Shown here: positions 36,201-44,675 of the stretch, one piece after another
Numbering within the stretch: the first letter of the stretch is position 1
How the letters are laid out: each line of letters opens with the position of its first letter
NCBI RefSeq assembly: GCF_900101595.1
Contig: NZ_FMYY01000030.1
Location: 1 to 64,000, forward strand
DNA from: Paenibacillus sp. cl123
GTDB lineage: Bacteria > Bacillota > Bacilli > Paenibacillales > NBRC-103111
Direction of reading: 5' to 3'
Length of the DNA: 64,000 nucleotides
Translations under genes and position numbers: made by a program
Notes under the pieces: model-generated
The model's input: the letters and a program-made list of their open reading frames with translations, nothing else
What the model was told of the DNA's origin: nothing
The model's database searches: none

Positions 36201-38149
36201 TCACGCGCGGTTATATATATGCCAATCGGACCAAGAAGGAAACGCTCAGTCATCTTCTTCGCGTCTGTCATCCGAAAGAGGGCGACGATGCGCAGAAGCT
36301 TGGCGAGATGCTGAAGGGGAAACGTATTTCCGAGAAAAGGCTGCTGGAGGCAGCCATGTATGCTCCGCAATGGCTTGAGATTATTTCAGAGTATTTGCAA
36401 TGGAATGGATTACGAAGCGCCGCGTGGTATTTCCATGCCCATGTCAATGAACACTTCTCGGCGGAGAAAGAAACGATTGTCGCCCATTATTCGCCGATCT
36501 CGCCTGCCGATTTCAACGATGGGGCATTCGATGTCCATTGGTTCAAGGACTCTTATAAAGAATTGGGTGAGAAGCGATTTAATGTTCTATATCAATGCGC
36601 CAAATATATTTCCGCAGGAGCAAATCATCGCAGGTCGCAATTATTTGCAGATGCCGTTCTCGGAAAGCTGGACCTCAGCGAAATCCGGGCTTCCGTGGAG
36701 ACCAAGCGGAATAAAGATCATCTGCTCAGCTACAGCCTGATACCGCTTGGTGAAGATCGCGCTCGGGATGTGCTCGAAAGATACGAATGTATTCAGCAAT
36801 TTCTCAAAGAGAGCAAAAAATTCGGAGCACAGCGCAGCGCCAGTGAAGCGAAAGCCGCGGCCATTGCTCTGGATAATTTATCCCGGAATGCGGGATATCA
36901 GGATGTGATTCGGCTCAAGTGGGATATGGAGGCGCGAAAACTAGATGAGATTCTGCCGCAGCTCGGATCGATGGCGATCGAAGGGATAGAGGTAAAGATC
37001 ACCATCGACGAAACCGGTCGGGCCGATATTGAGGCGGCGAAGCAAGGCAAAATACTCAAGTCCTTGCCGTCCAAGCTCAACAAACATCCCTACGTCCTAT
37101 CTTTGAAAGAAACGGTCGCAAGCCTCCGAGATCAATACAAACGGGCGCGAAGCGAATTCGAGAAATGTATGGAATCGGAAAGTGCTTTCACGGATCTGGA
37201 GCTTAACAATTTGATGAAAAATCCGACCATTGCTCCTATTCTTCGGACGCTTGTTTTTCAAGCAGGATCAAGGCTTGGGTTCTTTGAAGACGGCCGCTTG
37301 GTCAGCGCGACGGGTGAATCGCATCCATTGTCCAGTGAGGATGTTATTCTAATCGCACACCCGCTCCATCTGTATCGAAGTGGGGAATGGAGCCTGTACC
37401 AGAGGGTGCTGTTCGATCGTGAGCAGAAGCAGCCGTTTAAACAAGTATTCAGAGAACTGTACCTTCCTAATCAAGATGAGCTGGAGAGCGGTTCGATTTC
37501 AAGACGATACGCAGGCCACCAGATACAGCCGAAGCGGGCGGTTGCGCTGCTGAAAGCCCGGCATTGGACCGTTAGCTATGAGGAAGGATTGCAGAAGGTC
37601 TACCATAAGGAAAATATTATTGCTCAAGTGTATGCCCTGGCGGACTGGTTCTCACCGTCGGATATTGAAGCGCCAACGCTCGAAACCGTGTCGTTTATCG
37701 ACCGAAAAAGCTATAAGCCGCTTGAATTGAGCCTTATTCCCGGCATTATTTTCTCCGAAATTATGCGGGATGTGGATCTGGTTGTGAGCACGGCTCATGT
37801 GGGCGGAGTCGATCCGGAAGCGAGCCTCACCACAATCGAGCTTCGGAAGGTGATCATCACTGAATCCTTGAGACTGATGAAGATTTCCAATGTACAGCTC
37901 GAAGGCAACTTTGCCCGAATTGCAGGATCACTCGGAGAATATGGCGTACATCTCGGAAGCGGAACCGTTCAGAAGCATGCCGCAGGCACCTTGTATATCC
38001 TACCGGTTCATTCCCAGCATAGGGGGAAACTGTTCCTTCCGTTTATGGATGAGGACCCGAAAACATCCGAGATTTTATCCAAAATCGTGATGTTGGCCCA
38101 AGATACCAAGATCAAAGATCCGCATATTTTGGAGCAGTTGAAGGAATGA
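33284..38149 (+). CDS. DUF4132 (MolR/YehI-like) giant protein
   Basis: 1621 residues, soluble. The first 650 residues are helical HEAT-like repeats. The middle (about 660-1250) is helical with LPDYPDVLVKDLLGMPFVKL. The C-terminal third contains the DUF4132 hallmark: KLNKHPYVLSLKE, RTLVFQAGSRLGFF, IAHPLHLYRSGEWSLYQR, PFKQVFRELYLP, then SRRYAGHQIQPKRAVALL and the terminal LGSGTVQKHAAG segment. E. coli YehI/MolR belong here. The biochemical role of DUF4132 is unknown. The family often sits near regulatory ATPases or, as here, RNA-repair genes. hen1 begins 92 bp downstream with its own promoter element, so the two may be both read-through and separately controlled. Confidence 0.8.
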   Translation: MLITQPNDEATNRLEQLILENLDKEYQERQLIHSEIGGLLDQIYAQDKKEAYFAPFIPITEQVAGEYSAEIMRYLTSHITEYPYAVGYIRRPFRTNNSRVHTQHMIRKLFALYDLSKTSFSLMEYLTTPVDLSDRSIVSYMIAFELDRNNCQVFDALKEILFGDNNTALLSKAMIRGMFLSHQAEAHQMLGQMLVAARLQEGLRQSIVETMDEGTIEAFTALLKVIIDHDFIRYSSVIRSLDVWTGLGLEAANSRVAKQCIAYAYECLNDEKVCLEWAGSQDVHKLYFSLWATAVREEERLPSLIRGIMEQGAVYQQIAAQYFLTQSQNNTLRFSLSVSYLAQSTMELQSLVIANYVYRWSTAWRGYLEDEGLPHKPVIERIPMLERKEERGRQFELFKTMLLQLPKLEIAETSRVFDWMTYSHSTDAIAHKMLYLAAYDLDPDYIAQIIELKDRVTPDLRRALIQTFTSDVANPVQRQFIFDSLSDKSVSNREMALARIERMTLAPRDVEKVQNLLKLKTGALRQNVIKILLKQDHEQLEQTMEVLLKSTFELQRLGALEMLCELKEDREQVNHFEQMKHHMASIKEPSDKERLLMERLQQQQTKGLHNGFDLFNPHKAKKLHKLPDYPDVLVKDLLGMPFVKLKGFLQRLSELIHAHRDYEYTAERFTGYKESYLLGARLERLKGYRKQDDETTHLEGYPLAEVWEHYLHESGITPQELSQIAFYFFADSFYKYETNKLTHWEAQQYKPLGTWGKTFLSEQYPMEAIRAFYEWLPELPYLQQVQQIVLVYVDDSDMPERFATFSQILNKVMDALQKLELEENSQAWSILAAPWIYWLDSTVHDDQSFLEYFAMKLNLDKLTYYEEMNPGLEEFVRARELGLIDDDDLYRELMTRRRSGRHIGTLTGKKEDFLKQYPIMKRFKANVLSVILELELNRGDLPTDVSSLATSIRYYEGMEYFIAILAGLDQESFTRGYIYANRTKKETLSHLLRVCHPKEGDDAQKLGEMLKGKRISEKRLLEAAMYAPQWLEIISEYLQWNGLRSAAWYFHAHVNEHFSAEKETIVAHYSPISPADFNDGAFDVHWFKDSYKELGEKRFNVLYQCAKYISAGANHRRSQLFADAVLGKLDLSEIRASVETKRNKDHLLSYSLIPLGEDRARDVLERYECIQQFLKESKKFGAQRSASEAKAAAIALDNLSRNAGYQDVIRLKWDMEARKLDEILPQLGSMAIEGIEVKITIDETGRADIEAAKQGKILKSLPSKLNKHPYVLSLKETVASLRDQYKRARSEFEKCMESESAFTDLELNNLMKNPTIAPILRTLVFQAGSRLGFFEDGRLVSATGESHPLSSEDVILIAHPLHLYRSGEWSLYQRVLFDREQKQPFKQVFRELYLPNQDELESGSISRRYAGHQIQPKRAVALLKARHWTVSYEEGLQKVYHKENIIAQVYALADWFSPSDIEAPTLETVSFIDRKSYKPLELSLIPGIIFSEIMRDVDLVVSTAHVGGVDPEASLTTIELRKVIITESLRLMKISNVQLEGNFARIAGSLGEYGVHLGSGTVQKHAAGTLYILPVHSQHRGKLFLPFMDEDPKTSEILSKIVMLAQDTKIKDPHILEQLKE

Positions 38150-38163
38150 CAACTTGTTTGGCT

Positions 38164-38220
38164 TCGTAATACTTATGCCATGTTCGTTTGCAGATGTCTT
38201 AGCTAAGATAGAATTTATAA
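38164..38220 (+). promoter_or_regulatory. Putative WYL-regulated promoter/operator, copy B
   Basis: Same element as at 5454-5510: TCGTAATACTT, two differing bases, GCCATGTTCGTT, exactly 18 bp from TTCGTT to GATAGAA. Transcription would start near 38220, leaving a leader of about 20 bases before the hen1 start. No tRNA-like RNA follows here, so the conserved part is the promoter/operator and not an RNA. Confidence 0.6.
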
Positions 38221-38241
38221 ATAGGTTAGGAGTAGATGGCT

Positions 38242-39507
38242 ATGGCAATTGTTCAACTTAGATCCACCAATCCTCAGTTCTCGTTTCTCATCAAGAAAAA
38301 TCCGGGTTCCGGCATGATGCTTCGCTCAATCCGCAAGGGAATGACCTATGGCTGGTACACCGATGAGCAGATCTATAATGTGTACTTTAAAGATGCGGAC
38401 AATGACATCTCCTATAAGCAGCATGAGCAGGAAAACTTCGAATATCTGAATGTATCCAGGTACAATACGCCTTTATTTCCGCTCAATGCGATTAATGAAT
38501 TTTTCTCCGCAACCCTTAAGGCTCAGGATGAGAGGGATGTGGACGGATATGAGCATACTTTTTTCATTAATATGATACATATTGAGCTGCTGCGATATAT
38601 CGAGTTTTTTGAGAAGCACCTGAAGGATGTTTCCTTCGAAATTTCCCATCAGGCTCATAAAAGTTATTCGCTTACTGTTACGACAAAGAAAAGCCTGTAC
38701 CATCTGCTTCATGTCGTAAGCGTATTATGCTTATTTCTCTCAATATTCGGCAACGAATATATGGATATCTCGGACAGTATCCTGGATAAGTATATTAAGA
38801 GCATGAATGTCATTGACGCACCGTTCTACATTCGCAGCTTGTTTGTACGGAATTTCCTGTCTTCGCGAGATCGGTTTCACAAGTACAAGGGTGAGCTTGA
38901 ACGAACGGAACGATATCATATTCAGTTTGCTTATGGGGGGACAGGGCTGCAGCGGAGAAATTATATCGGAGGCGCCCTGGCTTTCGATAAGTCCATCCTG
39001 GACGTAGGCTGCGGAGAGGGATTTTATGCGCTTCCCTTTGCCGGGAAAATCGAAGGAAACTACTATGCGATCGACATCAATGAGGAATTGCTGGCCAAGG
39101 TGAAGCGTAAAGCGGAAGCCAAAGAACTCGAAAATATCATTACCTTCGAATCGATAGATCGTTTCCTGGAAAGCTACAATGGGGAGCTGGTTGATGTGAT
39201 ATTGACCGAAGTGATCGAACATATGAGCCAGGATGAGGCAAGGCAACTGATCGGTCAAATCTGCGCGCATGTTGACTTCGATAAATTCATCATTACGACG
39301 CCCAATGCCGATTTTAACCGTTACTACGAGCTGGATGATTTCCGGCACGTCGATCATAAATGGGAGATGGGCGAACACTCCTTTCAGCAGTGGATGAGTG
39401 ATGTGATTAAGGAAACGAATTTGCAAGCAGAATTTGTCGCTGTCGGAGACGGCGTGAACAATATCCAGACAACACAAGGCGTCATTTTGAAGAGAAGGGG
39501 GGCCTGA
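38242..39507 (+). CDS. hen1: Hen1, 3'-terminal RNA ribose 2'-O-methyltransferase
   Basis: 421 residues from ATG 38242, nine bases after TTAGGAG; the ATG at 38236 is only three bases from it. The N-terminal 230 residues match the bacterial Hen1 regulatory domain. The C-terminal methyltransferase has the SAM site LDVGCGEG (from residue 254), the metal cluster EVIEH (E323, E326, H327), and TTPNADFN followed by RHVDHKWE. Bacterial Hen1 methylates the 2'-OH at the broken 3' end of a ribotoxin-cut tRNA during Pnkp repair, so that the sealed RNA resists a second cut. It ends 3 bp before pnkp. Controlled in all likelihood by the element at 38164-38220. Confidence 0.93.
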   Translation: MAIVQLRSTNPQFSFLIKKNPGSGMMLRSIRKGMTYGWYTDEQIYNVYFKDADNDISYKQHEQENFEYLNVSRYNTPLFPLNAINEFFSATLKAQDERDVDGYEHTFFINMIHIELLRYIEFFEKHLKDVSFEISHQAHKSYSLTVTTKKSLYHLLHVVSVLCLFLSIFGNEYMDISDSILDKYIKSMNVIDAPFYIRSLFVRNFLSSRDRFHKYKGELERTERYHIQFAYGGTGLQRRNYIGGALAFDKSILDVGCGEGFYALPFAGKIEGNYYAIDINEELLAKVKRKAEAKELENIITFESIDRFLESYNGELVDVILTEVIEHMSQDEARQLIGQICAHVDFDKFIITTPNADFNRYYELDDFRHVDHKWEMGEHSFQQWMSDVIKETNLQAEFVAVGDGVNNIQTTQGVILKRRGA

Positions 39508-39510
39508 TTC

Positions 39511-42096
39511 GTGAATATCCAAACCAAGGTTCACACGATTTTCATGCTGATCGGGTCCACCGAATGCGGCAAAACGACGTTTGCCAAGGAAGTGTTGATT
39601 CCCGGGCTTCGTTACGAAGATTTCGGCAGAAACGTCAGAATGAATGTCCAATATTTGTCTTCCGACCAGATTCGTCAAGAGATACTCGGATATGAATACG
39701 ATAAGTACGATCAAATTATGCTTGAGGCCAGCGAACAAGCTTTCCATCTGTTATTTGAAAGACTAAGGATGGCGACGTCGTTTCCGATTAATGCCGAGTT
39801 TGTGGTCGTCGATACAACGGGGCTGTCCGAGGATTTCCGGGCCAAGGTGAAGGAAATCGCGTCTCAGAACAACTACAACCTGGAAGTCATTATCTTCGAC
39901 TATCGCAAACGGGACGATTACTATGCATCGGAGCGTTCGAAGAAGCTGATTACCAGCCATATCAACCGGATGAAGAAGGATGTCCTGGGCTCGCTGGCAC
40001 GCGAGGATTATGGCAAGATCCATAGAGTGCGCGCAAAGGACTTTTACGAAACCCAAGAGGGACGGTCAAATCCGGAATACAGGGTGATCATCGAGGATCT
40101 GGATGCTTATTTAGCGACTATTCTCCCTCAGGACCAGCAGTACATCATTATCGGAGACGTTCATGAATGTGTGGACGATTTGAAGGGGCTGTTGCTGGAC
40201 CATGGGTATAAGCTGAATGAGGGTAAGCTGGTTGTGACGGAAAAGCTGAAGCAAACGAAGATTATTTTGGTAGGGGATTGGCTGGACAAAGGGAAGCAAA
40301 CGAAGGGTATCATTCAGTTTCTGTATGATAACCGGGAGCATATGTACCTGGTCCTCGGCAACCACGAAAACTTCGTCGACAAATATATCAAGGGCGACAT
40401 CAACGGTGTCGATCAAGAACTGCTACATACGTATTTTGATTCATCCCAGGTCTTAGTAAACGATGCGGAACTGCAGGAGAAGTTCCAGCATCTGGTATCG
40501 GTGTCGAAGCCATTTTATCGCTATATAGGGGCGAAGGGGTCGTCCTTCTACGTTACGCATGCTCCATGCCGGAACAAATATATCGGGAAGCTCGATCCGA
40601 ATTCCTCCCGGCATCAGCGAAATTTTCGGATTGACCGGGAGACGCCGCTGGAGGGGCAGCTTGCTTTTCTCCGGGAAGAGGCGGTGAAAAATCATCCGTA
40701 CCATGTGTTCGGCCACATAGCGGCCAAGCAGCCATTTCGAATAGGGAACAAAATTCATCTGGATACCGGCTGCGTACACGGCAATCTGCTGACCTCTGTC
40801 ATTATTACGTACAAGCCTTTTATGAAATCACATAAGTCTCATCATTCCGTCATTGCCGAGGAGCTGCATACCTTATTCAAGGAAGAGCGGAAGGTAGCGA
40901 TTCGTGATCTTGGCGAAGATGACCTCCGCAGACTTCATTACTGCTCCAGAAACAAAATCAATTTTATCTCAGGAACGATGTCCCCGGCGGACAAGAACGG
41001 GGAGACGAATGAGCTGGAGTCTTTACAGCGCGGTTTGGATTATTTCAGAGAGCGCGGAGTCGGACATGTGGTTTTGCAGCCCAAATATATGGGTTCAAGG
41101 TGCAATATTTATTTGCACAAGGATATGGAGCGCAGCTTCGGTGTCAGCCGCAACGGATATAAGATCAGCCAAGTCGATTTATCTGAGATTTACGGCCATC
41201 TGCTGAGCAAGTTCGGGAGCTATATGGAGGAACAGAAGATAACAATGCTAGTTCTCGATGGAGAGCTTCTTCCTTGGAAGGCGCTGGGCGAAGGATTGAT
41301 CGCAAGACAGTTCCAGCCTATTGAGAAAGCATTGGAGACAGAGCTTGCGTTCCTGCAAGAAAATGGGTTTGAAGAAGCCTATCATAAGCTCATCTCCCAT
41401 TATGAAGCGAGCGGGTTTGAAAAAGATCAGCATCATACGGCGAAGTCCGCTTTAAGCGACAAGTACGGTCCGCATGTGTATCAAAATTATAAGTACGTCC
41501 ATGACATTCGCGAAAACTATGTCCCTTTATCGGAACATATGCAGGCTTATCAAACGTACAGAAGGCAGTTAGAGCTGTATGCGCAAGACGAAACCATGGC
41601 CTATAAACCGTTTGCTGTCCTGAAAATCATCTATGAAGACGGACAGGAAGCAACTCCGCAATGGAGCACTTCCGAGATGTACGGCTTTGTGTCGGAGGAC
41701 GAGATGCTTGAACTGGATCTTCATGAGCCGGACTGTCTCGAGAAGGCTGATCGATACTTCTCCAAACTTACGCTGGAAAACCATATGGAAGGGGTCGTGA
41801 TCAAACCGGAGCTGTGGAATGGGAAAACCGTCCCTTATATGAAGGTGCGGAACGCCGATTATTTATCGATCATCTACGGCTATGACTATAAGTTTCCTTA
41901 TAAATACCGCAAGCTGCTCAAACAAAAAAATATCCTATCCAAGCTGCGAACGTCGCTCAATGAATACCGGCTTGGCATGCAAATGCTGGCAGTGCCTTTT
42001 GAACAAATTTCTCCTGATCATGAGGCGTACAAAGAGATTGCGGCAAGTCTGCTGTTTGAGGCTGCGCAGGAGCGGGAGATTGATCCGAGGCTTTAA
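39511..42096 (+). CDS. pnkp: Pnkp, polynucleotide kinase-phosphatase/RNA ligase
   Basis: 861 residues from GTG 39511 (AAGGGGGG eight bases upstream). Three catalytic modules are present. The 5'-OH kinase has P-loop GSTECGKT (15-22). The Mn-dependent phosphatase has GDVHE (215-219), GDWLDKG and GNHE (283-286). The adenylyltransferase has KYMGSR (Lys525) and later VLDGEL and EGVVIKPE. Bacterial Pnkp heals and, with Hen1, seals tRNAs cut by ribotoxins such as colicin E5 or PrrC. All signature residues look intact. The kinase loop carries E-C where other Pnkp proteins often have S-G. Forms an operon with hen1. Confidence 0.94.
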   Translation: MNIQTKVHTIFMLIGSTECGKTTFAKEVLIPGLRYEDFGRNVRMNVQYLSSDQIRQEILGYEYDKYDQIMLEASEQAFHLLFERLRMATSFPINAEFVVVDTTGLSEDFRAKVKEIASQNNYNLEVIIFDYRKRDDYYASERSKKLITSHINRMKKDVLGSLAREDYGKIHRVRAKDFYETQEGRSNPEYRVIIEDLDAYLATILPQDQQYIIIGDVHECVDDLKGLLLDHGYKLNEGKLVVTEKLKQTKIILVGDWLDKGKQTKGIIQFLYDNREHMYLVLGNHENFVDKYIKGDINGVDQELLHTYFDSSQVLVNDAELQEKFQHLVSVSKPFYRYIGAKGSSFYVTHAPCRNKYIGKLDPNSSRHQRNFRIDRETPLEGQLAFLREEAVKNHPYHVFGHIAAKQPFRIGNKIHLDTGCVHGNLLTSVIITYKPFMKSHKSHHSVIAEELHTLFKEERKVAIRDLGEDDLRRLHYCSRNKINFISGTMSPADKNGETNELESLQRGLDYFRERGVGHVVLQPKYMGSRCNIYLHKDMERSFGVSRNGYKISQVDLSEIYGHLLSKFGSYMEEQKITMLVLDGELLPWKALGEGLIARQFQPIEKALETELAFLQENGFEEAYHKLISHYEASGFEKDQHHTAKSALSDKYGPHVYQNYKYVHDIRENYVPLSEHMQAYQTYRRQLELYAQDETMAYKPFAVLKIIYEDGQEATPQWSTSEMYGFVSEDEMLELDLHEPDCLEKADRYFSKLTLENHMEGVVIKPELWNGKTVPYMKVRNADYLSIIYGYDYKFPYKYRKLLKQKNILSKLRTSLNEYRLGMQMLAVPFEQISPDHEAYKEIAASLLFEAAQEREIDPRL

Positions 42097-42106
42097 GCCT
42101 GTGTAA

Positions 42107-42142
42107 GCGCCTGAATCTTACTATGGATTCAGGCGCTTTTTA
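42107..42142 (+). terminator. Terminator of hen1-pnkp operon
   Basis: Perfect 11-bp stem GCGCCTGAATC/GATTCAGGCGC, loop TTACTATG, then TTTTTATT. Can also act on the convergent minus-strand gene. Confidence 0.9.
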
Positions 42143-42178
42143 TTAGGGGACGCCTGCGCAGCTGCCGCCCAGCCCTCC

Positions 42179-43576
42179 CTACAACAACCGCTCCACCGCC
42201 CAGAGCATGCCCATGGTCAAAATCGCCGTCGAGCCGAAGGCGAAGCCCCGCCGGTACAATCCGCTGCCTTGAAACGCCTTGAGCAGCGGACTGGCTGCCG
42301 CGATCAGGGCGAGCTGGACGACCTCGATGCCCAGATTGAAGCTGACGAGCGATACGGCCAGATGCGAGGGAGGAATGTCCAGCTCGGACAGAATGCCGGC
42401 GAATCCGAGTCCGTGCACAAGCCCGAACACAAAGGTAAGCTGCCAGCGCCGTCCCCGGTTGAGGTCGCACAGATTCTCTACCGCCACGTAGACGATACTG
42501 AGCGCAATTAGCACCTCGACCGCCCGCGAAGGCAGCGGGTTCCAGCCAAGTACGGCGAGCGTAAGCGTCAGGCTGTGGGCGATCGTGAAGGCGGTTGCAA
42601 TCTTCGCGTAGTCGAGCAGCTTTTGCTTGCGCAGCAGCAGGGCGAGCAGAAACAGCAGGTGATCGTAGCCGGTCAAGATGTGGTGGATGCCGAGCATGAA
42701 GAAGGAGCTCCAGGAGGAGGCGCCATCCGGCGGCACAACGCCGGATCGCGAGCCGCTGTTGTTCGATCCGGGCAAGCCGCCCGCCACTTGGCCTTCCTCC
42801 TCGCGGCTAAGACGAATGCCCTGCCCGTCCGCGATAAAGGAGGCCGTGCGCCATTCGCCGCTCAGCGCCTGTTCGGCGACATGGGTGCCAGAGCGAATGA
42901 CCAGCATGTCCACGTAGGTCGTACCATCATCCTTGTACAATCCGTCCGCATAGCGAAAAGCGGTCGCATCCGGCGGTACGGCGTAGCGGATGTCGGCGAC
43001 GACCATCCGTTTCCCGCCTCTAGCCTGCAGGGAGACGGCGGCTGCTTGGCCGGTGAGCGGCGCATTGGCAGCGGACAGCGACAGATTAGAGAGAAGCCAG
43101 GCCGCGATGGCGTCCCGCGCCTGCTCCGTCTCGGCTGCGTCCAGCCCGTTGTCGCCGTTCAGATCGACGCCTGGGACCGATTCGATGACCGATAAGTCGT
43201 CGACGGCAAATACAAGCTCGGCCGAGCCGGGCTGCAGCCGCAACTCGCTGCTGGCGACGCTGAGCGGGTGGGCGGAGGCTGTGGGCAAGAGCTGGAGCGG
43301 CAGAACAAGCAGCGTAAGCGCCAAAGCCAGCACCAGCAGGAGCCGCACTGGCGGACCTAAAGAAGGCGCGGACGGCAATCCCGCTAGTTCAGGCCGTCCC
43401 GGCAGGCGAGGTCCTGCGCCGCCTCCGGGGGTGGCGGCCCTGCAAGCCGTCAGCCGGCTTCGGCTTCTGCTCATCGCGGAGCGGACTAAGAGCAACGGGA
43501 AAGGCGGTCGCTCGGCGCAGCGGCCCGGGGTGGCAGCCTTGCACATGCGCAACCATGGAGCGGAAAAAAGATTCAT
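42179..43576 (-). CDS. HupE/UreJ-type membrane protein
   Basis: About 465 residues; the second of two adjacent ATGs (43576) has the better spacing to AGGAGG (43588-43583). An unusually long, Arg/Pro/Gly-rich N-terminal extension of about 85 residues precedes a signal-like helix (LLVLALALTLLVLPLQL) ending before AHPLS. The exported domain contains an EF-hand-like loop DLNGDNGLDAAE. The C-terminal half is the HupE_UreJ_2 membrane domain with GIHHILTGYDHLLFLLALLL, FTIAHSLTLTLA and FNLGIEVVQ. Such proteins are thought to carry nickel, cobalt or other ions, but this subgroup has no proven substrate. The extension may be non-native; CKAATPG and CRAATPGG repeat within it. Confidence 0.8.
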   Translation of the reverse strand: MNLFSAPWLRMCKAATPGRCAERPPFPLLLVRSAMSRSRSRLTACRAATPGGGAGPRLPGRPELAGLPSAPSLGPPVRLLLVLALALTLLVLPLQLLPTASAHPLSVASSELRLQPGSAELVFAVDDLSVIESVPGVDLNGDNGLDAAETEQARDAIAAWLLSNLSLSAANAPLTGQAAAVSLQARGGKRMVVADIRYAVPPDATAFRYADGLYKDDGTTYVDMLVIRSGTHVAEQALSGEWRTASFIADGQGIRLSREEEGQVAGGLPGSNNSGSRSGVVPPDGASSWSSFFMLGIHHILTGYDHLLFLLALLLRKQKLLDYAKIATAFTIAHSLTLTLAVLGWNPLPSRAVEVLIALSIVYVAVENLCDLNRGRRWQLTFVFGLVHGLGFAGILSELDIPPSHLAVSLVSFNLGIEVVQLALIAAASPLLKAFQGSGLYRRGFAFGSTAILTMGMLWAVERLL

Positions 43577-43666
43577 CATTGGCCTCCTAGCGTAGGTTGG
43601 GGTAGGATCGTGCGAAAAAAAATTTTTCGTCAGGAAGGAATATGAGCGCGGATATCAAATTATATA

Positions 43667-43686
43667 ACATATAGTGGTCTATACGT
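43667..43686 (+). promoter_or_regulatory. GntR-type operator before gntR
   Basis: ACATATAGTGGTCTATACGT, identical to 44600-44619. It contains the arms TATAG and CTATA around TGGT and resembles the AGTGGTCTA half-site of NagR/YvoA-type repressors. About 60 bp before gntR, so it implies self-repression. Confidence 0.75.
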
Positions 43687-43746
43687 CTACATTTCTAAAG
43701 GCATAAGCCATTAATATTTCGTAAAAGGAAAGTTGGTTGCTATCCG

Positions 43747-44481
43747 ATGAAACCTAGCTTGAACAAAAATATTCCCGTACCCCTGTACTTTCAATTGAAG
43801 CAGTATTTGATCGAACAAATCGACAGAGGGGAGATGAAGCCGGGAGACAGCATCCCGTCCGAGCGGGAGCTGAGCGAGGAATTCGAGATCAGCCGCATGA
43901 CCGTGAGGCAGGCTGTACTGGAGCTGGTGAACGACGGCCGGCTCGTCCGCGAGCAGGGCAAGGGAACCTTTATCGCCCAGCCGAAAATCAGCCAAGGGCT
44001 GTTCCGGCTGACGAGCTTCAGCGAAGATATGATCAGCCGGGGCATGAAGCCCGGCGCGTATGTTGTGGACGTGGTTGTCAGCGAGGCGTCCGCGACTGTG
44101 CAGGAAGCGCTCAAGCTGAGAACAGCGGCCCCGGTCATTATCCTTACCCGTGTGCGGCTCGCTGACGGCAAGCCGATGGCGCTGGAGGTGACGCACTTGC
44201 CGCTGCGCCGGTTCGAGGGCTTGGAGCGGGAGAATTTCGAAGGCGTGTCGCTGTACCGGCTGCTGGAGAGCAAGTTTGGCGTGAAGCCGGCCTCCGCTTC
44301 CCAGACGATCGAGGTGGGGATGCCGAACGCCCGGGAGATGAACCTGCTGCATGTGAGCGGTGAGGTGCCGATGCTGCTTATCAAACGGGTTACCTGCGAC
44401 GAAGACGGCGTGCCGTATGAGTTTGTCAAATCGATCTATCCGGGAGACCGGTACAAGTTCCATGCGGAACTGGTCCGTTAG
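43747..44481 (+). CDS. GntR/HutC-family repressor, NagR (YvoA)-like
   Basis: 244 residues. Winged helix at about 8-75: VPLYFQLKQYLIEQIDRGEM, PSERELSEEFEISRMTVRQA, then VREQGKGTFIAQPK. The effector-binding UTRA domain occupies about 90-235 (LTRVRLADGKPMALEVTHLP). HutC-type members sense sugar phosphates; NagR of Bacillus senses glucosamine-6-P or GlcNAc-6-P. MurQ, encoded next, makes GlcNAc-6-P, so that is the likely inducer. Identical operators before this gene and murQ support autoregulation and control of the operon. Confidence 0.88.
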   Translation: MKPSLNKNIPVPLYFQLKQYLIEQIDRGEMKPGDSIPSERELSEEFEISRMTVRQAVLELVNDGRLVREQGKGTFIAQPKISQGLFRLTSFSEDMISRGMKPGAYVVDVVVSEASATVQEALKLRTAAPVIILTRVRLADGKPMALEVTHLPLRRFEGLERENFEGVSLYRLLESKFGVKPASASQTIEVGMPNAREMNLLHVSGEVPMLLIKRVTCDEDGVPYEFVKSIYPGDRYKFHAELVR

Positions 44482-44599
44482 CCGATGCTGGCGGATCTTC
44501 CGCCTCTATCCTAACGTGGGGGTGATGCGTAGAAGATTTACAAAAACTAAACGACAACACGGCAAAAGCTCTGATATGATGGATATGCAAGTTAATCAT

Positions 44600-44619
44600 A
44601 CATATAGTGGTCTATACGT
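44600..44619 (+). promoter_or_regulatory. GntR-type operator before murQ
   Basis: Exact copy of the 20-bp site at 43667-43686, placed 56 bp before murQ, in the presumed promoter of the amino-sugar operon. Confidence 0.75.
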
Positions 44620-44675
44620 ATAATCCATTTATCAGGCGGAGCAAGGAAATTTGAAAAGAAAGCGGGGATGAGAAG

